Translations under genes and position numbers: made by a program
Notes under the pieces: generated by a model
Told to the model about the DNA's origin: nothing
The model's database searches: none
The model's input: only the letters and a program-made list of their open reading frames with translations
Virus record (IMG/VR): IMGVR_UViG_3300050343_000027
Span: 1-47,610 of that record
Strand: one strand, 5' to 3'
Length of the DNA: 47,610 nucleotides
Source of the DNA: a virus
In this document: piece by piece, positions 1 through 9,548 of the stretch
How positions within the stretch are numbered: the stretch's first letter is position 1
Layout of the letters: each line of letters starts with the position of its first letter

Positions 1-399
1 AGAAAGAAATTTGATATTGACTTAGAGTATGGAGAGATAAGAGAAGATAAAATAAAAGACATGCTAACTGGTAAGAAGATAGAAGTTAAATCAGAGAAAG
101 GTATGTGGATGAAGACAGGAAACATATGTATAGAGTATGAGTCTTGGAATAAACCATCAGGAATTAGAGCAACAGAATCAGACTATTGGTTTCATAACTT
201 ATGTGTAGGAGACAACGAGTTCTGTACTCTTGTATTTAAAACAGATGTACTTAGAACTATTGTTGATGACCTTGATAGTTTTAAAACTGTATGTGGTGGA
301 GACCATAACGCTAGTAGAATGTTCTTAGTTAATCTTCAGAAACTATTCTCATCAGATGTAATTAAAGCATTTAAGGAAACTGAAGATGAAAAAAAATAA
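1..399 (+). CDS. PD-(D/E)XK-like nuclease, 5' partial
   Basis: The reading frame is open from base 1, so the start lies just upstream of the window. About 132 residues are visible. Seen: a KIEVKSE stretch near residue 25, then a W-x-TGN-I-x-IEYE segment and a KPSGI...SDYW.H segment. Such an E-x-K followed by an aromatic strand is typical of small restriction-endonuclease-fold proteins in phage replication clusters. I infer a Holliday-junction-resolvase or nuclease-like protein, but no complete catalytic set can be assigned by eye. The 3' end overlaps the next nuclease gene by 14 nt. If the ends join, it follows the DNA polymerase directly. It could also be an uncharacterised non-enzymatic relative. 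Confidence 0.5.
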   Translation, partial: RKKFDIDLEYGEIREDKIKDMLTGKKIEVKSEKGMWMKTGNICIEYESWNKPSGIRATESDYWFHNLCVGDNEFCTLVFKTDVLRTIVDDLDSFKTVCGGDHNASRMFLVNLQKLFSSDVIKAFKETEDEKK

Positions 400-1261
400 G
401 AAAACACTTGACACATTAGTAGAAGATATATATAATGAATTGTCGGCATTAGGAAAAGGCGAACATCTAAACATAGATGAAGAGTCAATCGAACAGTTTG
501 GAGAGTCAATGAAACAGATTCTATATGACTGGTCTCATCCTAGTCCAAGAGGTAAACCTAGTTTAAGAATGTCTAACATAGGTAAACAACCTAGACAATT
601 ATGGTATGAGATGAACTCTGATTCTGATAATACAGAAGTCATATCTCCACCTACATTTATTAAGTTCTTATATGGACACTTACTTGAAGAGATAGTTTTA
701 TTTCTTGTTAAGTTATCTGGACATGAAGTTACTAGTGAACAGAAAGAAATAACAGTTTCTGGAATCAAAGGACACATGGACTGTGTTATTGATGGAGAAG
801 TTGTTGATGTTAAGACTGCTTCTAACTATGCCTTTAAGAAATTTAAAGATGGTACTCTAGCAGAGGATGACCCATTCGGATACATGGCTCAACTAGCAGG
901 GTACGAATCAGCAGAAGGAACTACTCATGGTGGTTTCCTTGCTCTTAATAAAGAGTCAGGAGAGTTAGCTATGTTCAAGCCTGATAACTTTGATAAGCCT
1001 AATATCAAAAAGAAAATAACTGATATTAAAAAGGCTGTTAAGTTAGCAACACCACCTGATAAGTGTTATGATGATGAACCAGATGGTAAGTCTGGTAACA
1101 TGAAACTTGCAAGGGGTTGTACTTGGTGTAGGTTTAAACATGATTGTCATAAAGATGCTAACGATGGTAAAGGGTTAAGAGTATTTAAATATTCAACAGG
1201 GTATAGATACTTAACTCAAGTACCTAAAGTTCCTAATGTTATAGAGGTAACACAAATATGA
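386..1261 (+). CDS. RecB/Cas4-like PD-(D/E)XK exonuclease
   Basis: A 291-residue intact frame. The core runs GHMDCVIDGEVVDVKTAS at about residues 129-146, giving the G-H-x-D and D-x-K signature of RecB/Cas4-type exonucleases, followed by a YMAQLAGY motif (QxxxY-like). A C-terminal cysteine cluster, CTWCRFKHDC, at about residues 245-254 recalls the Fe-S-binding end of Cas4/AddB-type nucleases. Expected role (family knowledge): DNA end resection, recombination or host DNA breakdown, equivalent in position to the T7 gene 6 exonuclease. It overlaps the preceding nuclease by 14 nt and the following small gene by 4 nt (ATGA), indicating one operon. A perfect sigma70-like promoter lies inside its first 50 nt. 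Confidence 0.75.
   Translation: MKKNKKTLDTLVEDIYNELSALGKGEHLNIDEESIEQFGESMKQILYDWSHPSPRGKPSLRMSNIGKQPRQLWYEMNSDSDNTEVISPPTFIKFLYGHLLEEIVLFLVKLSGHEVTSEQKEITVSGIKGHMDCVIDGEVVDVKTASNYAFKKFKDGTLAEDDPFGYMAQLAGYESAEGTTHGGFLALNKESGELAMFKPDNFDKPNIKKKITDIKKAVKLATPPDKCYDDEPDGKSGNMKLARGCTWCRFKHDCHKDANDGKGLRVFKYSTGYRYLTQVPKVPNVIEVTQI
408..436 (+). promoter_or_regulatory. Internal sigma70-type promoter, TTGACA-N17-TATAAT
   Basis: TTGACA at 408-413 and TATAAT at 431-436 with a 17-nt spacer is a perfect match to the bacterial vegetative consensus. It lies inside the 5' end of the exonuclease gene. Transcription would begin near 443 and could feed the endonuclease I, DUF3310-like and ribonucleotide reductase genes. 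Being inside coding sequence it might be chance. Confidence 0.5.
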
Positions 1262-1540
1262 GTGGTAAGAAATCAAAACTATTAAGACGTAAGGCTGAAG
1301 GATTACTTATAGATTGGATTAAAGCATGGTTCCTGAAGGAGAAGATACTAAGTAAGATTACTAAGAAAAACTTACATGAGTTTCTACCAGAGCAAACACA
1401 TATCTTTGCTAACAATAAGATTTATGTTAAGTGCTTATAGTCTTAGATGGTTTTATAAGAAAGTAAAACAAAATCCTAACTTTCATTTGGAAGAGTTAAT
1501 GCCTAGAAGAGTACCAAGAAAACCTAGACCAAAGAAGTAA
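1258..1540 (+). CDS. Small basic hypothetical protein, frameshifted
   Basis: Unrecognised, about 93 residues. Starts at ATG 1258 overlapping the exonuclease stop. The frame reads to a stop at 1438, but the +1 frame from 1430 continues with matching character (AYSLRWFYKKVKQNP...PRKPRPKK) to a stop at 1538-1540, so a single indel near 1420-1430 splits one gene. The protein is rich in Lys and Arg, has no hydrophobic segment, and has a C-terminal PRRVPRKPRPKK tail. It sits between two nuclease genes, which suggests a DNA-metabolism accessory role, but that is only context. Confidence 0.45.
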
Positions 1541-1542
1541 AT

Positions 1543-1932
1543 GTACCTAAAGGGTATGACAGTTTATGGGAAGCAACGCTACATGAAACTGTACTACAAG
1601 AATGGAAACATCATTGGGATAACATTAATTATGTTGTTAAGCATAAATACGAACCTGACTTTGTAAAGGTTATAGATGGTAAAACAATTTTACTAGAAGC
1701 TAAAGGTAGGTTCTGGGACTATGCAGAGTATAGTAAGTACATACATATAGAGAAGCTTTACCTAAAGACTATGAGTTAGTATTTCTTATTTCAGAAACCT
1801 TTCTCTCCAATGCCTCAAGCAAAGAAAAGAAAAGATAAAACAAAAAGAACTCATGCTGAATGGGCAGAGACAAATAATTTTACATGGTATAGTGAAGATA
1901 CATTACCGGAGGAATGGAAAAGTGAATTATAA
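1543..1932 (+). CDS. T7 gp3-like endonuclease I (Holliday junction resolvase), frameshifted
   Basis: Reconstructed across at least two indels (near 1758 and 1812). The first segment contains the motif order of phage endonuclease I: HETVLQEW, then YEPDFVKV, then LLEAKGRFWDYAEYSKY. This gives the E...PDF...E-x-K metal-binding set followed by a Lys/Tyr helix. The second segment holds THAEWAETNNFTWY and LPEEWK, matching the usual C-terminal W-x-E-x-x-G/N-x-x-(F/W) and IPxEW ending of the T7 protein. The true start codon is obscured; ATG 1541 is one frame off. Role: cleavage of branched DNA before packaging and breakdown of host DNA. The stop overlaps the next gene's GTG start region by 11 nt. Confidence 0.7.
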
Positions 1933-2189
1933 ATTTAACGAAGATAAAATATTAAATGAACTAAAAGCTTATGTAGGTAATACATATGACCAACACTATG
2001 CTAATGGTAAGTATCAAGCAACAGATATGATAATTGATTCAGGATATGGAGAAGGATTCTGTCTTGGAAACATTATGAAGTATGCTATGAGGTTTGGAAA
2101 AAAGATGGTAAAAACAATTTAGACTATATAAAATTATACACTATGCTATAATAGCAATATACATTTACAAGGAACAAGATAATGGTTGA
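1922..2189 (+). CDS. DUF3310-like protein, frameshifted
   Basis: About 88 residues starting at GTG 1922. The stretch DQHY...YQATDMIIDSG, then GFCLGNIMKYAMRFGKKDGKN and a Tyr-rich helix, matches the layout of the DUF3310 family of small phage proteins (often next to nucleotide-metabolism genes): an acidic/aromatic start, the LGN-x-x-KY motif and a GKK-x-G-x-x-D-L/Y turn. Two single-base indels (in the A-run at 2098-2103 and near 2137) break the frame. The C-terminal end YIYKEQDNG overlaps the NrdA start. Function of the family is not established. It may be related to MazG-like nucleotide pyrophosphohydrolases, but I see no complete metal-binding motif. Confidence 0.6.
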
Positions 2190-4078
2190 AGATAAAGATA
2201 GGAAAGAAGCCTTACTTAGGAATTGAAATAGATTACGATAAAGAAAAAACATTTGATAAATTTAGTTTAGATACACTCAAAGATAGATATTTTTGGGAAG
2301 GAGAAACACATGCACAAGAAGCATTCGCAAGAGCCTCCGTCTTCGGAGCAACCTACAAAGGTGAGACAGATTTTGAATTGGCTCAAAGACTTTATAACTA
2401 CAGTTCCTCTCGTTGGTTCATGTTTAGCACTCCTATACTTAGTAACGGGGGAACAACTCGTGGGCTTCCTATCAGTTGTTTCCTTAATTATGTTCCTGAC
2501 AGCAGGGGTGGTTTATCTGCTCACTATGATGAGAACATATGGTTGGCAAGTTCAGGTGGAGGCATCGGTGGATATTGGGGCGATATTAGGAGTAACGGTA
2601 TTTCTACTACTCATGGCAGTCGTTCTACTGGTTCAATTCCTTTCATGCATGTAGTTGATTCACAGATGTTAGCCTTTAATCAAGGCACAACAAGACGTGG
2701 TTCTTATGCGGCTTACATGGATATAAGTCATCCAGAGATTGAAGAGTTTATAAACATGAGAAAAGAATCAGGTGGAGATATAAACAGAAAGAATCTTAAT
2801 CTTCATAACGGTATAAACATTACAATGCTTTCCTTGAAGCAGTAGAGAAAGATGAAGACTGGAGATTGATTGACCCTAAGACTAACGAAGCTGTTAAGAT
2901 ATAAACGCTAGAGATTTATGGTGGCAGATTATTCATGCTAGAGCAGAGACAGGTGAACCTTACATGGTTAACATTGATACATGTAATAAAGCTTTACCTA
3001 AAGCACAAAAAGATTTAGGATTAAAAATTAGACAAAGTAACCTATGTTCAGAAATTACTTTACCAACAGACGAAGAACGAACAGCAGTATGTTGTTTATC
3101 TTCTGTAAACTTAGAACACTTTGATACTTGGTCAAAGGATGATAACTTTATACAAGATTTAATAACCATGCTTGACAATGTTTTACAGCACTACATTGAC
3201 AACGCAATAGACACAACACAACTAGGAGAATACAGTGCAAATTTTAAACGCTTTCAAAAATATGTTAAAGAAGGTAAAGAAGGATTTACTAAGTCTGCCT
3301 ACTCAGCGTATAGAGAAAGAAGTCTCGGTCTCGGTGCTATGGGTTTCCATGCTTATCTTCAATCTAGGAACATTCCTTTTGAAGGTATTTACGCAACTGG
3401 GTTTAACTATAAAGCATTTCTTACATTAAAAACTAGAGCAACTGAAGCAACTAAAGAGTTGGCTATTGAAAGGGGAGAAGCTCCTGACATCCATGGTAGT
3501 CAGGTAAGCGTAATGCTAATCTCTGGCTATTGCTCCTAACGCTAGTAGTGGTATTATATGTAGTGGCACTTCCCCTAGTATTGAGCCTTACAGGGCTAAC
3601 TGCTATACTCACAAAACTTTATCCGGTAGTTACCAAGTTAAAAATAAATATCTTAGAAAAGATTTTAAAGACTAAAGGATTAAAAGCAAAGAGTTAGAAA
3701 ACATTTGGAAAGATATATCAGGTAGTGATGGTTCAGTACAACACTTAGATATTCTTACTGATGATGAGAAAGAAATATTTAAAACAGCAAATGAGATAAA
3801 TCAAATATGGATTGTTGAACATGCTGCAAAACGACAGGAGTTTGTGTGTCAAGCACAGTCTGTCAACCTATTCTTTACTTTACCTAAAGTACAGAGCCTC
3901 AAGAAGTACATGATGAATACATGCAGTATGTAAATGATGTACACTGGTATGGTATGAACAAACTAAAATCGCTTGTATTACTTTAGAACTAATGCTGCTC
4001 GTAATGTAGAGAATGTAAATGTTAAAGTTCCAGAATAAATTTAGAATGATGTGGAATGTATCGCCTGTGAACAATTAA
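2182..4078 (+). CDS. nrdA: Class I ribonucleotide reductase, alpha subunit (NrdA), frameshifted
   Basis: Reduces ribonucleoside diphosphates to deoxyribonucleotides for phage DNA synthesis, in complex with the NrdB encoded next. Seen in order: PISCFLN (first redox Cys), SGGGIGG, GTTRRGSYAAYMD, NLCSEI (active-site Asn-x-Cys-x-Glu), AVCCLSSVNL (second redox Cys), LGLGAMGFHAYLQ, ASSGIICSGTSPSIEP, LYYFRT (the radical-transfer Tyr pair) and a C-terminal CIACEQ redox pair. There is no N-terminal ATP-cone, as in many phage enzymes, so dATP feedback is probably absent. At least six indels break the frame (near 2190, 2825, 2900, 3420, 3500 and 3670). Start ATG 2182 is preferred; TTG 2186 is the in-frame alternative. 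Stop TAA is at 4076-4078. Confidence 0.9.
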
Positions 4079-4087
4079 GGAAAAATT

Positions 4088-5082
4088 ATGAGCTTATTAA
4101 CAACTAGAGATTATTATAAACCGTTTGAATATCCATGGATGTATGAGTATTACAAACTACAGAATCAAATGCATTGGATGCCTGAATCAGTACCACTACA
4201 TACAGATGTAAAAGATTGGCAGGATGTACCACTACACAGATGAAGAAAAAATTTACTTACACAAATATTTAGATTGTTTACTCAGTCAGATGTAGATGTA
4301 GGTGCAGGATATGTAGATAAGTATATGCCTATCTTTAAGAAAGCCTGAAGCAAGAATGATGATGGGTTCTTTTGCAAACATGGAATCAATACATCAACAT
4401 GCTTACAGTTTATTACTTGATACAGTTGGTATGCCTGAGATAGAGTACAAAGCTTTTGCAGAGTATGAAGAGATGTCAGACAAGCATGATTACGTTGGTA
4501 ACTTTAAACCTTTAAAGTCTGATAAAAGAAACTATTGCTAAAACACTTTAGCAGTCTACTCAGCTTTTACAGAAGGACTACAGTTGTTCAGTAGCTTTGC
4601 AATCTTCTTAAACTTCCCAAGGTTCGGTAAGATGAAAGGTATGGGACAGATAGTTACTTACTCTATACGTGATGAGTCTATGCACGTTGAAGCTATGACT
4701 AAATTGTTTAGAGAATTTATCCAAGAGAACATAGAGATATGGACAGATGATTTTAAAGCAGAGCTATATCAAATATGTAGAGACATGGTAGACTTGAAGA
4801 TAAGTTTTTAGACTTAGTGTTTGATATGGGAGACTTACAAGGACTAACTAAGAAAGATATGTATGCTTACAATAGATACATAGCAGATAGAAGATTACTT
4901 ACACTTAGGTCTTAAAACTAACTATGACCAAAGAGAAAATCCACTTGGTTGGATTGATGAAGTCATGGGTGTAGAACATCAGAACTTCTTTGAAGGTAGA
5001 GCTACTACTTATATGAAAGCAGGGTCTGAGAGGTAGACAGGACAATATTAAATTTACAAATTTAGAGGAATCCCATGATTAA
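4088..5082 (+). CDS. nrdB: Class I ribonucleotide reductase, beta subunit (NrdB), frameshifted
   Basis: Di-iron/tyrosyl-radical subunit that starts the NrdA reaction. Metal-ligand motifs are visible in order: TQSDVDVG (Asp), MESIHQHAY (Glu-x-x-His plus the radical Tyr four residues on), [10 protein letters not shown] (Glu) and [10 protein letters not shown] (Glu-x-x-His). The protein ends [15 protein letters not shown] and a tail, like phage NrdB. Starts at ATG 4088, nine bases after the NrdA stop, so the two are co-transcribed. At least six one-base indels interrupt it (near 4225, 4345, 4540, 4795, 4890 and 5028), several at short homopolymers. The conserved radical Tyr argues for a conventional tyrosyl-radical class Ia/Ib enzyme. 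Confidence 0.9.
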
Positions 5083-5294
5083 TAAGGACGAAGCTAACCT
5101 AGTTAGTTTCAAAATACTTTAACTAGAGATAATAAAATAGTCAACAGAGTTTAGTATGCTTACCAGAGAATATGGTTGATGAAGTATTTCCTATTGATGA
5201 TAGACCATTAATGAAAACTATTATTAGAAATGGTAAAGCTAAACTAGAAAACCTACATGATTATTTTCAAAGAGAACTTAATGTTCTAAAGTAG
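5076..5294 (+). CDS. Small hypothetical protein, last gene of the plus-strand unit
   Basis: Unrecognised, about 72 residues. Starts at ATG 5076 overlapping the NrdB stop by 7 nt. The frame reads [12 protein letters not shown], then shifts near 5115 and again near 5155 to continue LVCLPENMVDEVFPIDDRPLMKT and ends NVLK at 5294. The mostly acidic and hydrophilic sequence has no visible motif. Its last 17 nt overlap the 3' end of the cyclase gene on the opposite strand, so the two transcription units collide here. Because several indels are needed, the exact product is uncertain. Confidence 0.4.
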
Positions 5295-7014
5295 TGTAAA
5301 TAATAATCTCATCTTTCTTACCCTTTACTTTTATAGGGTCTAGATACCTAGTGGGTATATCAGAGTTCATAGCTGTGGTGTACCCAATTACTATATCCTC
5401 TCCTACTTCTTTAGTAGAGCTTTCTAGCCTTGCTGCTAGATTAACAGCATCACCAATTGCAGAGTAATCAAACCTTGTATCACTTCCCATATTACCTATT
5501 ACTGCCTCTCCTGTATTTATCCCTATACCTATCTCTATTCCTAAATCGGCTTCAGCCATATCTTGTTTTATTTTCAAGGCTGTTTGAATTGCTTTGGTTT
5601 CGTGTTGTTCTAGGTCTATAGGTGCATTAAAGATAGCCATCATTGCATCTCCTATATATTTATCTACCATACCACCATACTCTTTAACTGCATTAGCTTG
5701 TATGGTTAGTGCTTTATTCATTATCTCTGTAACTTGTTCAGGTTCTAAAGTCTCTGATAAACTTGTAAAGCCTCTAACGTCTGTAAATAAAAACGTACAA
5801 CGTCTTCGTTCTCCTCCTAACTTCAAAAGCTCAGGATTATCTTGTAGTTGTTTGACTTGTCTTGGGTCAAGGTAATGTTCAAACTGTTTCTTGATAAGCT
5901 GTCTAAGTTTGAATTGTGTTCTAAAGTTTAAATAGAATTGTAGGGTAGCAATAAGTGTCATACTTATCAAGCTCCATGTAAAGTCTATCAAGATATTAGA
6001 GCTTACAAAGTGATACTCCATATATCCCATAAGAGAGAACAAACCTAAGAATGATACAACACCCTTAGTGATACCAAGATAATTATTGCAAGAGCTGTGA
6101 GTAAGCCTGAGACTAATAATAATAATAGTTCAACAAACAATCTATAGTCTGGTATCTGTGGTGTATCCATTAACATACTTTCTGATAGAGCTGCTTGTAT
6201 TTTATGAGGTTCTAATAACCCTACAGGTGTTGCAAGTTGTGGAGATATTCCTTTAGCTGTGAATCCTACAAACACAAACTTATTAGCTACATTCAGTTCT
6301 TCTAGTGTAGTCTGTGGTGTATCAACCCAACTAATCCATTTACGACCAAGACTATCTGTGGCAATGGGTGGAATGCCTCTCACTCTAACCTGTTCTATTC
6401 CATTCAGATTTGTGACAATCTGATAAGTTCGACCACCTCCTAGTATTTTTAAAACTTCCGTTCCAAACGAAGCGACCCACCCATTATTAGTTTGTTGTAG
6501 TAAAGGTATACGCCTTACTAAATTATCTACATCTACTGGTGCAGATATAGCACCTTGATTAGCTGATTGTTTTAAAGGCTCTATGTTCTCTAAAAAGCCT
6601 TGAGCTTTTGGTAAAGATACTATTGGTCCTTTGATAACTGTACCAACTGTCTTTGGATAGTTACCATTGTTTACTTCTGGCATAGCTATAACACTTGGAG
6701 AGCTTTGTAAAGCTTTAGAGAACTCATCATCTCCACCTAGTCTATCTGCATGTGGGAATAACATAACCCAACCAACACCTAATGCACCAGTTTATTATAT
6801 CGTTGTGAATCTTTGCAAGTGTTTCTCTAGGCAGGGGATATCCACCCTGTTCATCTAGGAATTGTTCGTCAATGTTGAGGATTGTAAAGTATCCGGTAGG
6901 ACTCTGGAGTTGTACTAGAGCATCAAAGGTTTTGAGTCTTAGTACTTCTAATGGTACACTGTTGAAGAGGAGAGGCAAAGTTAATAGAGTTAATAAGGTA
7001 ATTGCCCACTTCAT
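5278..7014 (-). CDS. Membrane CHASE2-domain class III adenylate/guanylate cyclase, frameshifted
   Basis: Predicted to make cyclic nucleotide in the cytoplasm in response to a periplasmic signal. Layout from the N-terminus: a membrane anchor/signal (ITLLTLLTLPLLF), a CHASE2 sensor (FDALVQLQSP, ILNIDE, GVIKGPIVSLPKA, VRRIPL, FVGFTAKGI), then three closely spaced membrane helices (about 6010-6115), a short linker and a class III catalytic domain. Catalytic features: LFTDVRGFTSLSE and DKYIGDAMMAIF give the two metal Asp residues; the Lys in DKYIGD sits where adenylate cyclases bind adenine; DYSAIGDAVNLAARLES matches the transition-state region. Two indels split it (near 6770 and 6045). Its start lies one base after the FecR-domain gene stop, so they are translationally linked. 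Lys at the purine site favours cAMP over cGMP. Confidence 0.88.
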
Positions 7015-7015
7015 G

Positions 7016-8122
7016 TTAGTCTCCTTGTGTTATAGTTATGGTAGAGTTACCACCACCGTTGACAACTATCTGTGTACTCTTACCGTTTTGTATCATTACA
7101 ATAGTGTAAGCATTTGATTTATCTAAATCTAATTTAATAGTATCTTCTAAAGCTTTGTAAAATGTTATGACGTTATCAGTCATAAAAGTATTTATCTGTG
7201 TCTCACTATCGTAACCAATTTAGTACCTTTTAAATCTATATCAGTTTTTAAAAGTGTTGAAGTTTGGTCTAGCTCGTTTACATCTTCTATAATGTCTAAC
7301 AAGTCTTCAAGAAAGTTTACATCAAGATAATTAATGTCTAACTCTGTAAACTCTAAATTCATCTTCTGCAAGATAGTCTGTTTCTAAATCATCAAACTCA
7401 AGGAAGTCAACATCAAGAAGATTAGTGTTACTCCCTCCATCTTGTCCTTCATTCTGTTTTATTTCCTGTGGTGTATTTACTATTAACATGTTATCAATTA
7501 ACTCAAGGGTCAAGTCAAGGATAACGGGATTAGTTGGTTTAGTTTCAAACATAGAAACTGTAGTAGCTTGGTAAGGCTTGTTAAGAACTACCTGTCCCAT
7601 AGCTGTTGCAACAACAATCTCTCCACTTGGAAGACCGTCATCGTCTGGTAATAATATAACTAGACTTCTACCTAACTCATCTACAGTTACAGTAAAGTCT
7701 GTACCACGAATACCTATCGTAGCACTTGGAGTTTGTATAGATATATTTTCTTTATCTATAGTGCTAACTTACCTGTGATAAATCTTGCAGTACCACTAGC
7801 AAATTGTAAAGCCATCTTAGACTTAGAAGGGTCAGGGTCATAGATAAATTCATCTATAATTAATTCAGAATGCTCAGTCAATCTAACTTGACTGTCATCT
7901 AAAAAAGTAATGCCCAATCTCCCGTTAGAAGTTTGGACATTATCGTAGCTGTTGATGTCTAAGGTCTAGAGAGGCTTGGAAGGTTTCATCTCTTACAACT
8001 CTACCTGTTCCGTTTAGTTCAGTTATGTTGCCTATATTAGCAACCGACTGCTGTTCCCCCATCGTTTTGAATGACACAAATAGTGCCACTAGAACCAGTA
8101 GATGTAATTTGTAACCAGTCAT
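7016..8122 (-). CDS. Secreted FecR-domain protein, frameshifted
   Basis: About 368 residues with an N-terminal signal peptide (LHLLVLVALFVSF, residues 6-18). The FecR core is seen as ITELNGTGRVVRD, LGITFLDDSQVRLTEHSELIID, FASGTARFITGKL and the diagnostic TPSATIGIRGTDF. A long acidic linker follows, and the C-terminal end is Gly/Asn rich: IVVNGGGNSTITITQGD. FecR domains act periplasmically as sensors or scaffolds and are often encoded beside CHASE2 proteins, as here. Indels occur near 7765, 7945, 7340 and 7220. Starting at ATG 8122 overlaps the curlin-like gene by 86 nt, with the export signal coded inside that overlap. The C-terminus weakly resembles a curlin repeat. Confidence 0.82.
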
Positions 8123-8754
8123 TGTCTAAAGTACTCAGTTGTTGTATGTTAAATGTTCTAGAGTTACCTGTTTGATTTAACTTAAAGTAACCACCTGCAT
8201 AACCTTGACCTGTAAAGTTTACAGTATTATCGTTACCATCTACATTTACATCATTGGTTGCATCAGCGTTATTAATATTAAAATCAAATGTGTTACCATC
8301 TACCATCTATAATCCAATCAATATCTGCATTACTTGCTAAAGATGTTGTAGCTAAGTCAAGTGTAAAAGTATTTGTACCACCTGTTACATCTACATTAAC
8401 ATTAGAACCATCAGCACCATAAGTATTAGTAGGGTCTATCTGTACATTAAACACGTTAGTAGAACCATCAAACTCCCAAAAACCTACAAAGTTATCAGCA
8501 GTAATATCTCCTAAGAACTTATTGTTTGACCCTATTTGATTAATATCAATAGTCTGTGTACCACCATCTAAGTCTAAGTGCAGTCATAGTACCAGCAATT
8601 GCATCTGCTCCACCTATAATGTTACCTGAACCTAACTGTTCAGCATCTAATTAAACGTAGCACCTGATTGGTCTATGTATATTTCGTTGTCAGCCCCGTA
8701 TAGCAGCGATGCACTCATCATCACAACTAGGCTTATTAATTTTATTTTGTTCAT
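8037..8754 (-). CDS. Secreted curlin-repeat-like fibre protein, frameshifted
   Basis: Starts at ATG 8754 with a signal peptide (KLISLVVMMSASLLYG) and a mature end beginning ADNEIYIDQSG. Curlin-type strands with Q-x-G-x-x-N spacing recur: IDQSGATFN, EQLGSGNIIGG, IDINQIGSNNKFLGD and LNQTGNSRTFNIQQ. The C-terminus holds a Cys pair (TICVIQNDGGTAVGC). About 238 residues, longer than E. coli CsgA. Family knowledge: such proteins are exported through CsgG and polymerise as amyloid fibres. It lies directly after csgG, overlapping it by 65 nt. Indels occur near 8310, 8570 and 8655. Repeats are degenerate in the middle, so it may form a soluble beta-solenoid rather than amyloid. Confidence 0.75.
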
Positions 8755-9548
8755 ATTTCCAATAGCCTCTCTCTATTCCAATATTTATAATATTTAACAC
8801 TCCAGTCTCTACAGCTTTTTGTAAAGCTATAGAAACACTTTCATTCTCTGATATACCACCTTCTATTTCTACTAGCTCTGTGCCAGTCTCAATAAAACGA
8901 AATACATCTTGAGAAACACTTGTAGATAAAATGCTTTTGGATACTAATGTTTCCATAAGAACTTCACCAGTAGATACAGATACTAACCTTAAAGATATAG
9001 TAACTGTGTCTTCTCTAAACTGTTTACTTGTACCAATACCTAAGTACCTTGCACCAGAACCTCCAGATTTTAGATTAGCTTCATAACTAATCACTCCACC
9101 TTGGACTAACAACCCTGCAAATAACAGTGGTTGCATCTTATTATCTTCTTTAAAATCTTTACGTGTACTACGTATGAGTTGTCTTTCTTTTGTTAGGTCA
9201 TCTAAACCTACACGTTCTACAACTCTAAAAAACTTTCCACCTGCTGTATGCTTAAAAGCTCTAATAAGAAAAGCTTCAGGTGCTTGTGTTACAGCAGTAC
9301 TAAACAAAGCAAAGGTACTGTTACTTCTTCGTCTGTCCTGTTAAATCCCTAAAACTATTAGGGTATATAGCTATCGTTGGTCTTATTTTAGCTGGTGGTA
9401 AATTTCTTAACTCTTCTGATTGTAAATCTAATGTAGAACTAGACTGGACTTTTTTAGTTAAAACTAAATCTCCACTCTCTTGTACTACTGCACAACTAGA
9501 AAGTAAAGTTACCAACAGGCAAAGATATAGTCGTTGTATTGCCATCAC
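8690..9548 (-). CDS. csgG: CsgG-like curli secretion pore lipoprotein, frameshifted
   Basis: Outer-membrane lipoprotein forming the curli export channel. Seen: a lipoprotein signal with lipobox LLSSC (residues about 14-18), FRDLTGQ, then LFSTAVTQAPEAFLIRAFKH, VVERVGLDDLTKERQLIR, GVISYEANLKSGGSGARYLG, VSLRLVSVSTGEVL-type strand (here ISLRLVSVSTGEVL), SKSILS, VFRFIETG, and AVETGVLNIINIGIERGYW. This follows E. coli CsgG almost segment by segment. One indel near 9310-9335 falls in the loop that forms the pore constriction, so eyelet residues cannot be read reliably. The C-terminal tail has a CDDEC pair. Start ATG 9548 or 9545 overlaps csgF by 53 nt. Homology is clear; activity in a phage context is unknown. 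Confidence 0.9.

Noticed and set aside
2310-2654. Open frame with several hydrophobic helices overlapping nrdA
   Set aside because: It is an alternative frame of the conserved nrdA gene; the hydrophobicity is a by-product of the codon pattern.
2182-5082. Ribonucleotide reductase genes as decayed pseudogenes or programmed frameshifts
   Set aside because: All catalytic motifs are present, indels are many and scattered at homopolymers, and similar breaks hit essential terminase, portal and polymerase genes; sequencing error is simpler.
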